Source: an uncultured Verrucomicrobiales bacterium
Lineage (GTDB): Bacteria > Verrucomicrobiota > Verrucomicrobiia > Verrucomicrobiales > DEV007
NCBI GenBank assembly: GCA_937891465.1
Contig: CALAHF010000028.1
Location: 1 to 32,763, forward strand
Direction: 5' to 3'
DNA: 32,763 nucleotides
Part shown: in pieces, positions 1 to 9,900 of the stretch
Position numbering within the stretch: position 1 is the first letter of the stretch
How the letters are laid out: each line of letters opens with the position of its first letter
Translations under genes and position numbers: made by a program
Notes under the pieces: model-generated
Database searches by the model: none
What the model was told of the DNA's origin: nothing
Seen by the model: the letters and a program-made list of their open reading frames with translations, nothing else

Positions 1-614
1 CCGGAAAGGCGATCGAGGCTTTCAAAATAGGCCTCCTGATTGAACTGGGGCGGGGCGGAGGTCACAGAAATGTAATCGGATCCGGGAATTTTCGCGCCAG
101 CAGTGTCTCCTGCGAAAAGCGTGCCTCCAATGGCGAAGGCGTGGTGGTGATAGGCATGCCCAGGGGTGTCGATCGCCCGAATTTTTAATCCGGCAATTTC
201 GGTGATGTCACCGTCTTCCAGCGAAATGATTTTGTCTTCAGGTGCAGGCTGCATTTCGCCCCAGAGACTTTCGAAGCGTGCGCCGTAAACCATTCGGGCG
301 CTTTCGACGAGACGGGCAGGATCGACGAGGTGTTTGGCCCCGCGATGGTGAACGTGAACGGGAATCCCCTGCCCTGCGAACCATCCCGCAGCTCCGGCGT
401 GATCAAGATGAATGTGGGTCACGAAAATGGCAGCGATGTCTTTTTCGGCGGAAAACCCCAGATTTTGGATGGCGGCAAGGAGGTTTTTGCGAGTCGATTC
501 CGGTCCGGTCTCGATCAAGACCAAACCCTCAGGGCCTTCGATCAAAAAAGCGGCGATCGCGTTGGAATGGCCCTGAAACTTAAGATCGAGGGTGTGTATG
601 GTGAATTCTGACAT
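1..614 (-). CDS. MBL-fold metallo-hydrolase (5' part, runs off window start)
   Basis: The reverse strand reads open from ATG at 614 to the window edge, giving 204 residues. It shows the metallo-beta-lactamase signature HIHLDH at residues 67-72 after a beta strand ending in VT, then a metal-ligand His in TPGHA (His153) and Asp in FAGDT (Asp170). These are the usual two-zinc ligands of glyoxalase II/lactonase/RNase Z-type hydrolases. No signal peptide is seen, so it is probably cytoplasmic. The substrate cannot be told from this part; glyoxalase-like thioesterase or lactonase activity is typical. The C-terminal third lies outside the window. The ATG was chosen because the reading becomes a plausible MBL N-terminus directly after it. 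Confidence 0.85.
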   Translation of the reverse strand, partial: MSEFTIHTLDLKFQGHSNAIAAFLIEGPEGLVLIETGPESTRKNLLAAIQNLGFSAEKDIAAIFVTHIHLDHAGAAGWFAGQGIPVHVHHRGAKHLVDPARLVESARMVYGARFESLWGEMQPAPEDKIISLEDGDITEIAGLKIRAIDTPGHAYHHHAFAIGGTLFAGDTAGAKIPGSDYISVTSAPPQFNQEAYFESLDRLS

Positions 615-759
615 GATGAGGAATTTTAGCCGAAAACAGGACCTCGTAACCGTATTTATTCTATGAATTTAGGAAAACCTGCTTAAATTTTCATAGAAAT
701 TTGCATAACAACTTTTCATGCCCGTCTGATCAGAAACAACAACTAAACAAACTCAACTC

Positions 760-990
760 ATGACGAACGAAAACGAATTTGAACTCCTTGCCTCATTTCT
801 CCAACACATGGAGCCTCAGGTGACAGGTCACGCGGCAGCTCCGGTTTCCGCAGAACAAAAAGAACTCATCACCAAATTTGCGAACGGCGAACTGGGCGAT
901 GCGGAATCCCGTAACGAACTGATCGCTGCACTGGTGGACAACGAGCGCGCCCTTCAAATGCTGGTCGATGCGGCAAAGGGCCAGGCGTAA
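760..990 (+). CDS. Small hypothetical protein, first gene of GAF/subtilase cassette
   Basis: This 76-aa acidic, mostly helical protein has no signal peptide, membrane segment or cysteines. Residues from about 37 on (KFANGELGDAESRNEL and following) resemble the N-terminal helical part of anti-sigma factors (a GEL...AER...L pattern) but lack the zinc-binding Cys/His, so the likeness is weak and no function is claimed. It lies 77 nt upstream of the GAF gene on the same strand, with an AT-rich region and no good Shine-Dalgarno before it. It could be an adaptor, inhibitor or substrate of the downstream protease; that is inference from position only. Confidence 0.6.
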   Translation: MTNENEFELLASFLQHMEPQVTGHAAAPVSAEQKELITKFANGELGDAESRNELIAALVDNERALQMLVDAAKGQA

Positions 991-1067
991 GGAAGATCCT
1001 TTCCCGCTCTCCAGTCTCTATTTCCCTGACAATTGGAAATATTCGCCCAATGCGCTAGGGTGATTCT

Positions 1068-1664
1068 ATGACGAACCGGCTGAATTTTATCGCTGATCCT
1101 GAGCTGGCTGCGGTAAGCGGCCTCCTCCAGGAACGGCTCGACGGATGGGTTGGTGGCCTTGATCCTTCAGGATTTGATCAGTTGCTCGATCCGGTCATGC
1201 AAACGGCGTTGCACCGCAGTTTTACGGTGGTGAACGGCGCGGAAGGCACTGTCTGGCTGATCGATCAATCCGGCGAAAATCTTGTCGCGGTCTTTAATTC
1301 CGGCCCTCAGGCGGAAAAACTGATCGGCTTCAAACAACCCCTGGGTAAAGGGATCATCTCAATGGTCTACTCTCACGAACGGCCCTACTGCGAAAACGAC
1401 ATCGCAAAAGAAAAGGACGGCAACACCCACGACAACACGCTCGATAAAAAGATCGGAACGACAACGGCGGCGATGATCGCGGTTCCCTTTTACTTCGGCT
1501 TTGGACTGCGAGGCGTCATTTCCTGCGTGCAATTGGAGAATCAAGAGGATGCCTCCGGCTTTGATTCTAAGAATGTCGATGAAATCTCTGCGGCCGTATC
1601 GGTCGTCGAAAGGCTGATTGATGGCCGTCTTATCACCGCAGCGCTCGGTTTAGAAGATGCCTGA
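1068..1664 (+). CDS. GAF domain-containing protein
   Basis: A 198-aa soluble protein. Residues about 30-190 fit a GAF fold: a helical entry, strands around GTVWLIDQSGENLVAVF, the GKGIISMVYSHERPYCEND segment typical of GAF ligand pockets, and strands AMIAVPFYF and GVISCVQLEN. There is no output domain such as a kinase, GGDEF or HTH, so it is a stand-alone sensor or scaffold. GAF domains bind cyclic nucleotides, small molecules or cofactors; the ligand here is unknown. The last 8 nt overlap the start of the subtilase gene, which implies translational coupling and a shared job with that protease. Confidence 0.8.
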   Translation: MTNRLNFIADPELAAVSGLLQERLDGWVGGLDPSGFDQLLDPVMQTALHRSFTVVNGAEGTVWLIDQSGENLVAVFNSGPQAEKLIGFKQPLGKGIISMVYSHERPYCENDIAKEKDGNTHDNTLDKKIGTTTAAMIAVPFYFGFGLRGVISCVQLENQEDASGFDSKNVDEISAAVSVVERLIDGRLITAALGLEDA

Positions 1665-2451
1665 ATCGACCCACATTTCGGCAGCTGAGAAATCGGCTGT
1701 AGCTTGGCCGACTCCGGCTGATGCGGTGCGCGCCATTCAGTCGGGCACGGGAAAAGGCGTTCGCGTGGCGATTATCGATTCCGGCATTGAATTAGATCAT
1801 CCCGCATTGAATGGCTTGAAGTTGCGCGACGACATTGCGGTTGCTAGCGATGGCATGCGGATGCAGATCAGTGAGGGTGGCGGAGTCGATGTGTATGGTC
1901 ACGGCACCGCGGTTGCAGCATTGTTGAAAAAGGCAGCCCCGGATGTCGAAATAGGGAGCTTTCGAGCGCTCGACAATCAGAATCACTCACGAAATTTCGT
2001 GATCGCAGAATGCGCCCGACAGGCAATTGAACGCGGCTATCACATCATCAACTGCAGCTTTGGAAGCCGCGGCCTGCCAAAATACGTGATGGATTTTAAA
2101 GAATGGGTCGATGCTGCCCATGTCGCTGGGGTTCATGTCGTTGCAGCATGCAGCAATGTCAGTGCATCAACTCGTGAATGGCCAGCGCATTTTCCCGAAG
2201 TAATCAGCGTGGGCACAGCGAGCCGTGAATGTGAAGCGCTGGAATTATTTCACCGACCTGGTGAAATGGTGTCACTCGCTGCCAAAGGCGAACGGGTGGA
2301 AGTTCCATGGTTGGAAAAAACCTGGCGGGTAGAAACCGGAAGCAGTTTTGCCGCACCGGTGGTCGCGGGGCTGGCCGCGAGAATTTTGGCAGAATACCCG
2401 ACGATGGCAAAAGGACTATTAAAGCCACTCCTGGAAGCCATCGCCGAATAA
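1657..2451 (+). CDS. S8 family (subtilisin-like) serine peptidase, cytoplasmic
   Basis: A 264-aa minimal subtilase. The catalytic triad is visible: Asp41 in VAIIDSGIELDHP, His82 in YGHGTAVAALL, and Ser230 in GSSFAAPVVAG (the GTSMAAP motif). Asn167 in AACSN is the probable oxyanion-hole residue. It has no signal peptide and no long prodomain (only about 35 residues precede the first core strand), so it probably acts inside the cell, unlike most secreted subtilases. It overlaps the GAF gene by 8 nt. Intracellular subtilases encoded with small proteins often process a specific partner; the 76-aa protein upstream is an obvious but untested candidate. The gene is convergent with the cold-shock gene downstream. 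Confidence 0.9.
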   Translation: MPESTHISAAEKSAVAWPTPADAVRAIQSGTGKGVRVAIIDSGIELDHPALNGLKLRDDIAVASDGMRMQISEGGGVDVYGHGTAVAALLKKAAPDVEIGSFRALDNQNHSRNFVIAECARQAIERGYHIINCSFGSRGLPKYVMDFKEWVDAAHVAGVHVVAACSNVSASTREWPAHFPEVISVGTASRECEALELFHRPGEMVSLAAKGERVEVPWLEKTWRVETGSSFAAPVVAGLAARILAEYPTMAKGLLKPLLEAIAE

Positions 2452-2500
2452 TTACCTATGAAGAAAGCAAAATCAGCTTCCTTCAGTGACTCGTGCGAAA

Positions 2501-2704
2501 TTACGCAGGTTTCACGTCCGTCGCGCAAGGGCCTTTCTGGCCCTCACCAACTTCGAACTCGACCTTTTGGCCTTCGTCCAGAGATGCATATCCCTGGGTT
2601 TTAATTTCTGAATGGTGGACAAAAAGATCTTTTCCTCCTTCGTCGGGAGTAATAAAGCCGTAGCCTTTTTCTGCGTTGAACCACTTAACGATACCGGTAC
2701 TCAT
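2501..2704 (-). CDS. Cold-shock protein, CspA family
   Basis: A 67-aa single cold-shock domain, the normal family length. RNA-binding motifs RNP1 (KGYGFI, residues 13-18) and RNP2 (LFVHH, 27-31) are intact, and the protein starts with the typical [11 protein letters not shown]. It binds single-stranded nucleic acid and acts as an RNA chaperone. The gene is monocistronic and divergent from the PhoD-like gene; 234 nt separate the two starts. That leaves room for the long structured leader common in cspA-type genes, although no specific element was identified. No Shine-Dalgarno is evident before the ATG at 2704. Confidence 0.95.
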   Translation of the reverse strand: MSTGIVKWFNAEKGYGFITPDEGGKDLFVHHSEIKTQGYASLDEGQKVEFEVGEGQKGPCATDVKPA

Positions 2705-2938
2705 ACTAATTTATTGCGTTGTTGTTGAATTTATCAGAGACATCAAAACGAGACCTGCCCAGTGGCAACATCTCGAATCGTCGTAACTAATATTGTACAC
2801 AGGAATAAGGGCGTACGTCCGCAAGTCAATGGTTAATGTGTTAGCTGTGAAATCGATAATTCGGAAAATTCCGCCCAATATTCCACGATTATCTGATTCC
2901 TTTTTACTGAAATCCCGTCATTCTCGGGGTTTATCTTT
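2705..2938. promoter_or_regulatory. Divergent intergenic region between csp and phoD-like gene
   Basis: This 234-nt region must hold promoters for both the cold-shock gene (minus) and the PhoD-like gene (plus). No confident -35/-10 pair could be assigned by eye. It contains no ORF of note. Confidence 0.4.
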
Positions 2939-4456
2939 ATGAAACTGATCCTCGCAATACTCTCCCTCTTAGCCTTCATGACATCCGGATTTGGGCAAAA
3001 CGACGCTACTTTAGGCATGGGCGCCATGGTCGGGGAAGTCACATCCACAGTTGCGCATGTTCAGGCGCGTCTGACGAAGGGTGATAAACTGGTCGATCGG
3101 GACTTGGCAGGAGCTGCGGGAACAATCACATTTTCACTTACCGAAAAGGGGATAAAATCCGCCCCTAGAACACAGTCCATTCAAGCGATAGCGGACACCG
3201 ATTTTATCGCTCGCGCGACATTCCAAAATTTGAAGCCGGGAACAGAATACAACTGTGAAATTTCGCACGGAGAGACTCCAAAGGACCGAATCGGAACGGA
3301 GCGAGAAGTCACTTTCAAAACACTCCCCGGAGCTGAAGGCAATGTTGCATCGAAATTCGTCGTCGTTACCGGCATGAATTACGCGAAGTTTCATGGCGAC
3401 GATCGGATCGATAAGAAACAGCATTTAGAAGAGAATAATACAGAACTTCCCAAACCCTACGAAGGACCGGACAAAGCTCTCGGCTACCCTGCATTAGAAA
3501 CCATCCTGAAAATGAAACCCGATTTCTTCGTGGGAACGGGCGACAATGTTTACTACGACACGCCGGATAATCCTCGCGCAGAAAAAATTCCTGACCTTCG
3601 TCAAAAATGGCACGAGCAGTTCATTCAGCCACGTTTTCGCGACCTTTTTGCTGCGGTGCCAACATATTGGATGATCGACGATCATGACTACCGGATCGAT
3701 GACGGGGACAACTCCGGTGACTACGATCCCACGTCGCAGGTCGCACGCGATTTGATGTTGGAGCAGCTTCCCGTTGCCGCAATGAATGATCGCGATGCCA
3801 AAACCTACCGCACTCATCGCGTGAACAAAGATCTCCAAATCTGGTACACAGAAAACCGGATGTATCGCAGCGACAATGCGATGGAAGATGGTCCCAAAAA
3901 GACCATTTGGGGCGCGGAGCAAAAAACATGGCTCAAGAAGACACTTCTCGAAAGCGACGCGACGTTCAAAATCCTCGTTTCTCCAACTCCGATGATCGGC
4001 CCCGATGATCTGCGTAAGACCGACAATCACACCAACATCGGCGGATTTCGACACGAACGAGACGAATTTTTTGGGTGGCTGAAGGAGAATGAACTCGATA
4101 AACACGATCGGTTTTTCATCGTCTGCGGGGACCGTCATTGGCAATATTTGTCCGTTGATTCGACTGGAATTGAGGAATTTTCCTGCGGCGCATTGATTGA
4201 TGCAAACTCACGTTTGGGCCGTAAACCGGGAGATCCGGCGTCAACCGATCCAGAGGGGCTCATCAAGCAGGCGTATGTGCAAAATCCCCGTTCCGGCGGT
4301 TTTTTGATGGTCGAATCCACTCCAAATCCGAATTCTGGTGAAGAAGGCACAGCCGCTAAACTGACTTTTACCTGGCACGATGAAAAAGGAGTCGTTCTCC
4401 ACACTACTGAAAAAAAGCCTCGGTTCCCAGCCAGTAAAAAAATCGAATTTTTCTGA
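2939..4456 (+). CDS. Secreted PhoD-like alkaline phosphatase/phosphodiesterase (paralog 1)
   Basis: 505 aa with a Sec signal peptide (hydrophobic stretch to about residue 18, likely cleavage near FGQ). An N-terminal beta domain precedes a metallophosphatase core. Metal-site motifs are GDNVYYD (201-207), DDHD (247-250) and CGDRHW (396-401), the order seen in PhoD-type enzymes that release phosphate from monoesters or diesters in the periplasm. A second copy lies at 22784-24274; both share TIWGAEQ, the ESDATF segment and the SPTP motif, so they are paralogs of one subfamily. The substrate is not predictable. The EF-hand gene begins 70 nt downstream and could be co-transcribed. Confidence 0.88.
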   Translation: MKLILAILSLLAFMTSGFGQNDATLGMGAMVGEVTSTVAHVQARLTKGDKLVDRDLAGAAGTITFSLTEKGIKSAPRTQSIQAIADTDFIARATFQNLKPGTEYNCEISHGETPKDRIGTEREVTFKTLPGAEGNVASKFVVVTGMNYAKFHGDDRIDKKQHLEENNTELPKPYEGPDKALGYPALETILKMKPDFFVGTGDNVYYDTPDNPRAEKIPDLRQKWHEQFIQPRFRDLFAAVPTYWMIDDHDYRIDDGDNSGDYDPTSQVARDLMLEQLPVAAMNDRDAKTYRTHRVNKDLQIWYTENRMYRSDNAMEDGPKKTIWGAEQKTWLKKTLLESDATFKILVSPTPMIGPDDLRKTDNHTNIGGFRHERDEFFGWLKENELDKHDRFFIVCGDRHWQYLSVDSTGIEEFSCGALIDANSRLGRKPGDPASTDPEGLIKQAYVQNPRSGGFLMVESTPNPNSGEEGTAAKLTFTWHDEKGVVLHTTEKKPRFPASKKIEFF

Positions 4457-4526
4457 AACTTTTTCATTCAATGAATGTTTCACCTATCAACAAGTTGAGA
4501 ACACTCGACCAACCCCAAAAATAAAA

Positions 4527-4922
4527 ATGAAAAAAATTCTGACAATTGCAATCGCACTCGTAGCTGGATTCTCCATCGCCAACGCTGATGATGAGAAAAA
4601 GCCAAAAGGTGAAAAAGGTAAGGGCAAAGGCAAAGGAGACATCGTTAAGATGCTCGACAAAGACGGTAACGGATCGATCTCCAAAGCTGAGTTCGAAGCC
4701 GGTCCAATGGCCAAGAAAATGAAAGAAGGCGGCAAAATGGATCCAGCGAAAGTATTCGCAAAAATCGATGCTGACAGCAACGGCGAGATCACCGGTGAAG
4801 AATTCAAAAAACACATGGCAGCTCGCAAAGGTGGCGGCGGTAAAGGCAAAGGCGGCGACAAGGGCAAAGGAAAAGGTGGCGAGAAAAAGCCTAAAGGTGA
4901 CAAGGATCCTAAGAGCGAGTAA
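4527..4922 (+). CDS. Secreted EF-hand protein with Gly/Lys-rich low-complexity regions
   Basis: 131 aa. The ATG at 4527 is preferred over an in-frame start at 4380 inside the PhoD gene because it gives a clean signal peptide (MKKILTIAIALVAGFSIANA). Two canonical EF-hand loops follow, DKDGNGSISKAEF and DADSNGEITGEEF, each with Asp/Asn at the calcium-ligand positions and Glu at the last position. Lys/Gly-rich repeats of the GKGKG type flank the pair on both sides, and the tail is KPKGDKDPKSE. It is likely an exported calcium-binding protein of unknown partner. It is followed by a strong terminator. Confidence 0.85.
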   Translation: MKKILTIAIALVAGFSIANADDEKKPKGEKGKGKGKGDIVKMLDKDGNGSISKAEFEAGPMAKKMKEGGKMDPAKVFAKIDADSNGEITGEEFKKHMAARKGGGGKGKGGDKGKGKGGEKKPKGDKDPKSE

Positions 4923-4951
4923 TCGCTGATCTTTTGATCAACTATTTTGAG

Positions 4952-4985
4952 AAACGCCGACGGAGAAATTCGTCGGCGTTTTTTT
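4952..4985 (+). terminator. Rho-independent terminator after EF-hand gene
   Basis: A perfect 11-bp stem (AAACGCCGACG at 4952-4962 paired with CGTCGGCGTTT at 4971-4981), an 8-nt loop and a T-run ending at 4985. It lies 30 nt after the EF-hand stop codon. Confidence 0.92.
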
Positions 4986-4988
4986 GTG

Positions 4989-5009
4989 TTCACGAACGAA
5001 CAGGGTTCG
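4989..5009 (+). repeat. Dispersed intergenic repeat, locus 1 (one unit)
   Basis: The unit TTCACGAACGAACAGGGTTC lies just after the EF-hand terminator. It matches the repeat units at 10791-10869, 19536-19679 and 29126-29219 (consensus approximately TTCRACGAACCAACAGGGT). CGAAC and GTTCG can pair to form a small hairpin. Confidence 0.55.
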
Positions 5010-5121
5010 ATTGGCGATCCGATACTATTGCTTCGTTTCGACCTGGTTGAAGCAGCCGGGTTCCGTATTTGCGGATTTTTCCAGCTGGACACTGAGGCCC
5101 GTATGATGAGATGACACGTGC

Positions 5122-6159
5122 ATGCAAAAACCTTCTCTGCTGATTTCCTCTGCCACATTAATTGCTTTCTCAATCGCAATTTTTCTTTCTGCATGTGGTG
5201 TCGAAACAAAAAGCCCTCCAAAACCGAAGCCCATTTCCGGCTGGGCAGCAGCTGACGCCGGATGGTTGAAATTGCCTGAAGGCCTAGAGCAAATGGGTGG
5301 CGCTCATGGCGATGTCGCGGTTTCGGAAAACGGAGATGTTTATGTGAGTTTGACCAATGGCCTGCGGGCGGGAGTTCAGGTTTATTCGGAGGATGGCACG
5401 TATCTGCGCAACGTCGAAAATGCACCGACTGACTTTCACGGATTTGTCATCCATAAAGACGCCGACGGAATCGAATACATTTATGGCCCACAGCTGAGCG
5501 GACAAAAAATCGTTAAACTGAATCTCGATGGCACGGTGGTAATGACGATTCCTGGTGATTCGATTCCGAAAGAGCATTGGAAAGTAAATCCGAAAAATAA
5601 AAAAGCGCAGCTGCGATTGACCGCCTGCGATGTTGCGCCAAATGGCGACATTTTTGTGACGGATGGGTATTCGACCGACTTGGTACACCGCTTCAATGCC
5701 GCGGGTGATTACCTTGCGACTTTCGGAGGAAAAGCCGCGCCTTACAATTTTTCGACGCTGCATAAAATCGCCGTCGATACGCGTTTTGAGCCAGCCCGAA
5801 TCGTCGGTGTAAGCCGGACAGATGGCCGCGTCGTTCACATATCGATGGATGGAGCATACATCGGCGATGTAGCAACGGATTTGAAGAAACCTGCCGCTTT
5901 GGTCGTGCAGGGAGATTTTCTCGCCGTGGGTGAAATCCTGGGCCGCGTCACGATTCTAGGAAAAGACGGCAGCATCGTGAAACAGCTTGGAGCAAACGAA
6001 GTTGCTGAAGAAACCGGCACTAACAAAACGGAGCCCGCCAAGTGGCGTCAGGGAATCGTCAACGCTCCTCACGGTGTGGCTTTCAATTCGAACGGCGATC
6101 TTTTTGTCTCCGAATACAGCATCTTTGGTCGCATCGTGAAGTATGACGCGGTATGGTAG
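5122..6159 (+). CDS. NHL/SMP-30-type beta-propeller lipoprotein
   Basis: 345 aa. The N-terminus has a lipoprotein signal ending in the lipobox FLSAC with Cys25. The remainder reads as a six-bladed propeller of the NHL/SMP-30 kind: repeated VSENGDVYVS, DGYSTDLVHRFNAAGDYLATFG and the final NAPHGVAFNSNGDLFVSEYSIFGRIVKYD are classic NHL blade sequences. It would sit on the outer surface or in the periplasm. Exact activity (peptidyl-glycine lyase-like, lactonase-like or binding) cannot be told. Its stop TAG overlaps the start of the SDR gene by 7 nt, so the pair is probably one translational unit. Confidence 0.82.
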   Translation: MQKPSLLISSATLIAFSIAIFLSACGVETKSPPKPKPISGWAAADAGWLKLPEGLEQMGGAHGDVAVSENGDVYVSLTNGLRAGVQVYSEDGTYLRNVENAPTDFHGFVIHKDADGIEYIYGPQLSGQKIVKLNLDGTVVMTIPGDSIPKEHWKVNPKNKKAQLRLTACDVAPNGDIFVTDGYSTDLVHRFNAAGDYLATFGGKAAPYNFSTLHKIAVDTRFEPARIVGVSRTDGRVVHISMDGAYIGDVATDLKKPAALVVQGDFLAVGEILGRVTILGKDGSIVKQLGANEVAEETGTNKTEPAKWRQGIVNAPHGVAFNSNGDLFVSEYSIFGRIVKYDAVW

Positions 6160-6938
6160 CGGCGGTGAGTGACGAAAAAACGACGACAACTTTTTCCGAT
6201 TTAGAGGATTCCCACATTGTCCTGACCGGTGGTGGTCAGGGAATTGGTGAGGCCATGGTTCGTGCCTTTGCTGCGCAGGGGGCTACGGTCTATTTCTGCG
6301 ATGTTGATGCAGAGCGCGGAGAAAAACTGGCTGCTGAAATTGATTCCGCAGTTTTTACAAAAGTCGATCTGCGAATCGAAATGGAAGTCGTCGAGTGGCT
6401 TGAGGGAATCACTACAGAGCAGGGAGGAAAGATTAAGGCGCTCGTCAACAACGCCGCCTGCGACCCTCGAATTCCGCTGGCTGAGCTAACCATGGAGAAA
6501 TGGGACGATCTTTTCGCAAGCAACATTCGGGCAATGGCGATCACGTGCCGCGAGCTCGCCCCGCATTTTGTCTCGGCCGACTACGGTGGATCGATCATCA
6601 ACTTTTCATCAGTCACTTTTAATATCGCTCCTACGGAGATGATCGCCTACATCTCAACCAAAGCGGGCATTCAAGGTCTGACGCGCGGACTGGCTCGCGA
6701 ACTCGGGCCTAAGAATATTCGCGTGAATACGATTTCTCCCGGCTGGGTCATGACTGAGCGGCAGCTTAAAGATTATGTGACGGACGAGGTGAAAGAGATG
6801 CTTCACGAGAAGCAATGCGTGCCGCGTTTACTCGAGCCAGCCGAAATCGCAGACGTGGCCCTTTTTCTCGCCAGCGACAAAAGCCGGGCGATGACCGGCC
6901 AGGAATTACTGGCCGATCTAGGGATGGCTTTCTCGTAA
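6153..6938 (+). CDS. Short-chain dehydrogenase/reductase (SDR)
   Basis: 261 aa, the classical SDR length. Rossmann glycine motif TGGGQGIGEA (residues about 26-35), NNAA stabilising motif, catalytic Ser in INFSSV and YISTK (YxxxK) are all present, followed by PGWVMTE. It is an NAD(P)H-dependent oxidoreductase of an unidentified alcohol, sugar or ketone. There is no signal peptide. It is translationally coupled to the NHL lipoprotein upstream, so both may act on the same sugar or lactone, but this is inference. The start ATG lies within the last codons of the upstream gene. Confidence 0.93.
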   Translation: MVAAVSDEKTTTTFSDLEDSHIVLTGGGQGIGEAMVRAFAAQGATVYFCDVDAERGEKLAAEIDSAVFTKVDLRIEMEVVEWLEGITTEQGGKIKALVNNAACDPRIPLAELTMEKWDDLFASNIRAMAITCRELAPHFVSADYGGSIINFSSVTFNIAPTEMIAYISTKAGIQGLTRGLARELGPKNIRVNTISPGWVMTERQLKDYVTDEVKEMLHEKQCVPRLLEPAEIADVALFLASDKSRAMTGQELLADLGMAFS

Positions 6939-6950
6939 AACAGGACGGTC

Positions 6951-9900
6951 TCACTCACGGCTCAAACTCAAGAAGCGCGATTTTCCTTTTGCTTCGATCT
7001 GACTGTCGCCGCCTTCAGGCCAACGAATTTTCACGACGATCTCCTTTTCGTTCATCGAATTCGGCATGGCGAAAATCAGATCGGTATTGCCCTGCGATAG
7101 ATAACCACCGCCCGCGTAGATTTCGGCAGTCTGCGTCGGTATTCCAGGCCCGGCGACTGAAACCCTCGCACCGATGCCTCGAGGATTACCCGCTTTGCCT
7201 TTCAAGCGAATCCGCAGTGGATGAGTATCCTTATTCTTCGTTTCATTTAGAAAAATCTTCGGCTCGTCATCATTTTGACCGATCACGTAGTCATTTTTAC
7301 CATCCAGATTCACGTCGACGGCAGTAACGCTTTTTGCATCACCCGGAACAAAAAGTCCACTTTCCTTAGGCCAAACTGGAGTAAATGGATTTGCGGAATC
7401 ACCTGTGCCACGAAGCAACATGCTCAATCCACAATCGAACTCACCTGTCTCTGGCTGCGGCGTGTAGAAATTCTGAACAAGGTAGCAATCGACTTTTCCA
7501 TCGAGGTCCACATCACTCAGCACTACTCCAAAAGCCATCGAAACTTCTGTAATATGAGGCAAAGGCAACGTGCTGAAATTTCCCTCCCCATCATTGATCA
7601 TGACTAAATTCTTGAAATTGGTCGCCGTGTAGTGCAGCGATTTTTCAAGCTTCTGAACGGGATACACTTCAGGCAACGTCGCTTTGGCAAATTGATCGTA
7701 GGTCGTAAATTTATTCGCAAGTCCCGGGATTGCTTCGGTCGAGCAACTTTTTCCCCGGAATGGAAACGGAATTTTTTCACCACTCTGAGTCGTTTCAAAC
7801 ATCGCTTCGATGATGTTGTATTTTCCGTTGCCCTCAATGTCGCTGTAAAAAATCATCCGCGGCATCTCCGTCGAAGCCTGGTATTGCGTATTCGTTCCGA
7901 GATTCGTCACGACAAAATCCATGTCGCCATCACCATCGATATCGCCTCCGCTGATCCCGTTGTACCAACCGGTTTTGCCAACAAACCCGGTTTCTTCATC
8001 GGACGCCAACTCCAATTTGCCTTCCCGGTTGCGAAACAATTTCACTGTTCCCCAATCGAGCGTCACCAAAAGATCGCTCCATCCATCGGAATCCACATCG
8101 GACCAAATGGCACTGGTCACCATTCCAATTTCAGCCAATTCTGGCGCCGCGGTTTCCGCAGCGGCAGTGAATCTCCAGCCTTCATTTTGCAGTAAAATGC
8201 TCTTTGGCGTCACGGGATACTGCCCCGGAATTGTGCGCGATCCGACAAATAAATCGAGGTCACCATCGTGATCATAATCAGCTGCCGTCACGACACTGCT
8301 GCTCTCTCTAAAATCGGGAGTCATCGTCTCAGGTGCCCGCTCGAAGTCACCTTTGCCATCATTTAAATAAAGGCGATCCCGCAAGGCCGGCCCGTTGGGA
8401 ACTGTTTCAGTCCCGCCGCTGGCAACATACAAATCCAAATCGCCATCACCATCGCAATCGAAAAACAAAACGCCCATGTCTTCAAACTGAGCGTCGCGAC
8501 TGAACGCCACTACCGGCTGTGGCTTCATCTCGACATCAGTCGAACCCGAAACGGTATCATTTAGAAAAAGCTGACCGGGCTGTCCACCAGCACCGCCGAG
8601 GTAAAAATCCGGATCGCCGTCACCATCGACATCGCCCCACGCTTGACCAGGCCCTAACTGGGACATCTTGAACGGCAACAAAATTTGACGGACAAAATCA
8701 TCAAACTCCAACTCACTGTGCTTGAATCCTGACAGCGCTTTGGACTCAGTGAACATTGGATTCTTCGGTGCCCGAGATTTCACCGGAGTCGATCGCACGC
8801 CTACACCGCTAGGTTCTGTAATGATGTAGCGGTGATTTGAAGCCAAATTTTCAAACTTCTGCTCATGACCGCTCGGCCATTCAATCTTCACGGAATCCAT
8901 CGCCGTAGCCCCCCCTAGACCGAAGTGAACGATCGTATCGTCGCCATCCAAATATCCGCCCGAAGGATAAAGCTGACGAACGTAACTCTCACTCCCGGCC
9001 TTCACCGTGACTGTTGCGCCGATACCAAATTTGTTGCTTCTCGTTCCGACCAAATCGAACACGGCGCGATTTCCTCCAGCACCACGGTTGTGATAAAAAC
9101 TCAGCGGATCTTCCAAATTCGCGACCAACAATTCAAGTCTTCCATCGCCGTCGAAATCAGCAGTCGACGCGCCGTAGCTAATCCCGATGTGATCGACACC
9201 CCATTTCCTGCCCACTTCTTTGAAGTTCAAATCGCCCTCGTTGTGATAAATCTGATTCTGCTCCCGACGCATCGGTGTGTCCTTGTAATGCGACCAGTGC
9301 GAGCGCCCCACGAGATCAGCATGTTCAAGATTTGGCAAATCCGAGTGATTGAATTGACGCGGAATTCCGTTGGTAAAAAACACGTCCATCAAGCCATCGT
9401 TATCGAAATCCTGACTCCGAATCGCCCACGTCCACTCCGTCGTCGCCAGTCCAGTCAGCCAGGCCCCCTCCATAAACTGATCCGCTCCCGTATTGATGTG
9501 AACCGCATTCCGCATCAATTGGCGCGCACCATCGACATATTCCAAATCATGCTGTCGTGCCCCCATCGATCCCATCGACGCTTTTTGCATGTAATGTGAA
9601 GATGGTAGCATGTCGGCGACCACAAAATCCGTCCAGCCATCGTTGTTCAAATCGGTCTGAACAGCTCCCATCGAAAACCAGGTGGAATGGCGAAGCTGTT
9701 CCTTTGAAACTTCAGCAAACGTTCCATCACCGTTGTTCCGATACATGTAGTCCGGGCTCTTGAAGTCATTTCCCACATACAGATCGGGCCAGCCATCGTG
9801 ATTAAAATCCCACCACGTTGCCGAGTTTCCCCAATGACGTCCGCGGCTAATTCCCGCTTCTTCCGCGACATCGGTGAACTTATCGCCGTCATTTCGGAAA

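Noticed and set aside
3494-4144. 216-aa minus-strand open frame
   Set aside because: Antisense shadow of the PhoD-like coding region.
4380-4526. Upstream in-frame start for the EF-hand protein
   Set aside because: It lies inside the PhoD-like gene and places extra residues before a perfect signal peptide starting at 4527.
5003-5020. GGTTCGAT resembling a tRNA T-arm
   Set aside because: No acceptor or anticodon stem can be built; the sequence belongs to the dispersed repeat.
4487-5425. 312-aa minus-strand open frame
   Set aside because: It runs antisense over the EF-hand and NHL genes and across a terminator; it is Pro/Arg-rich shadow sequence without domains.
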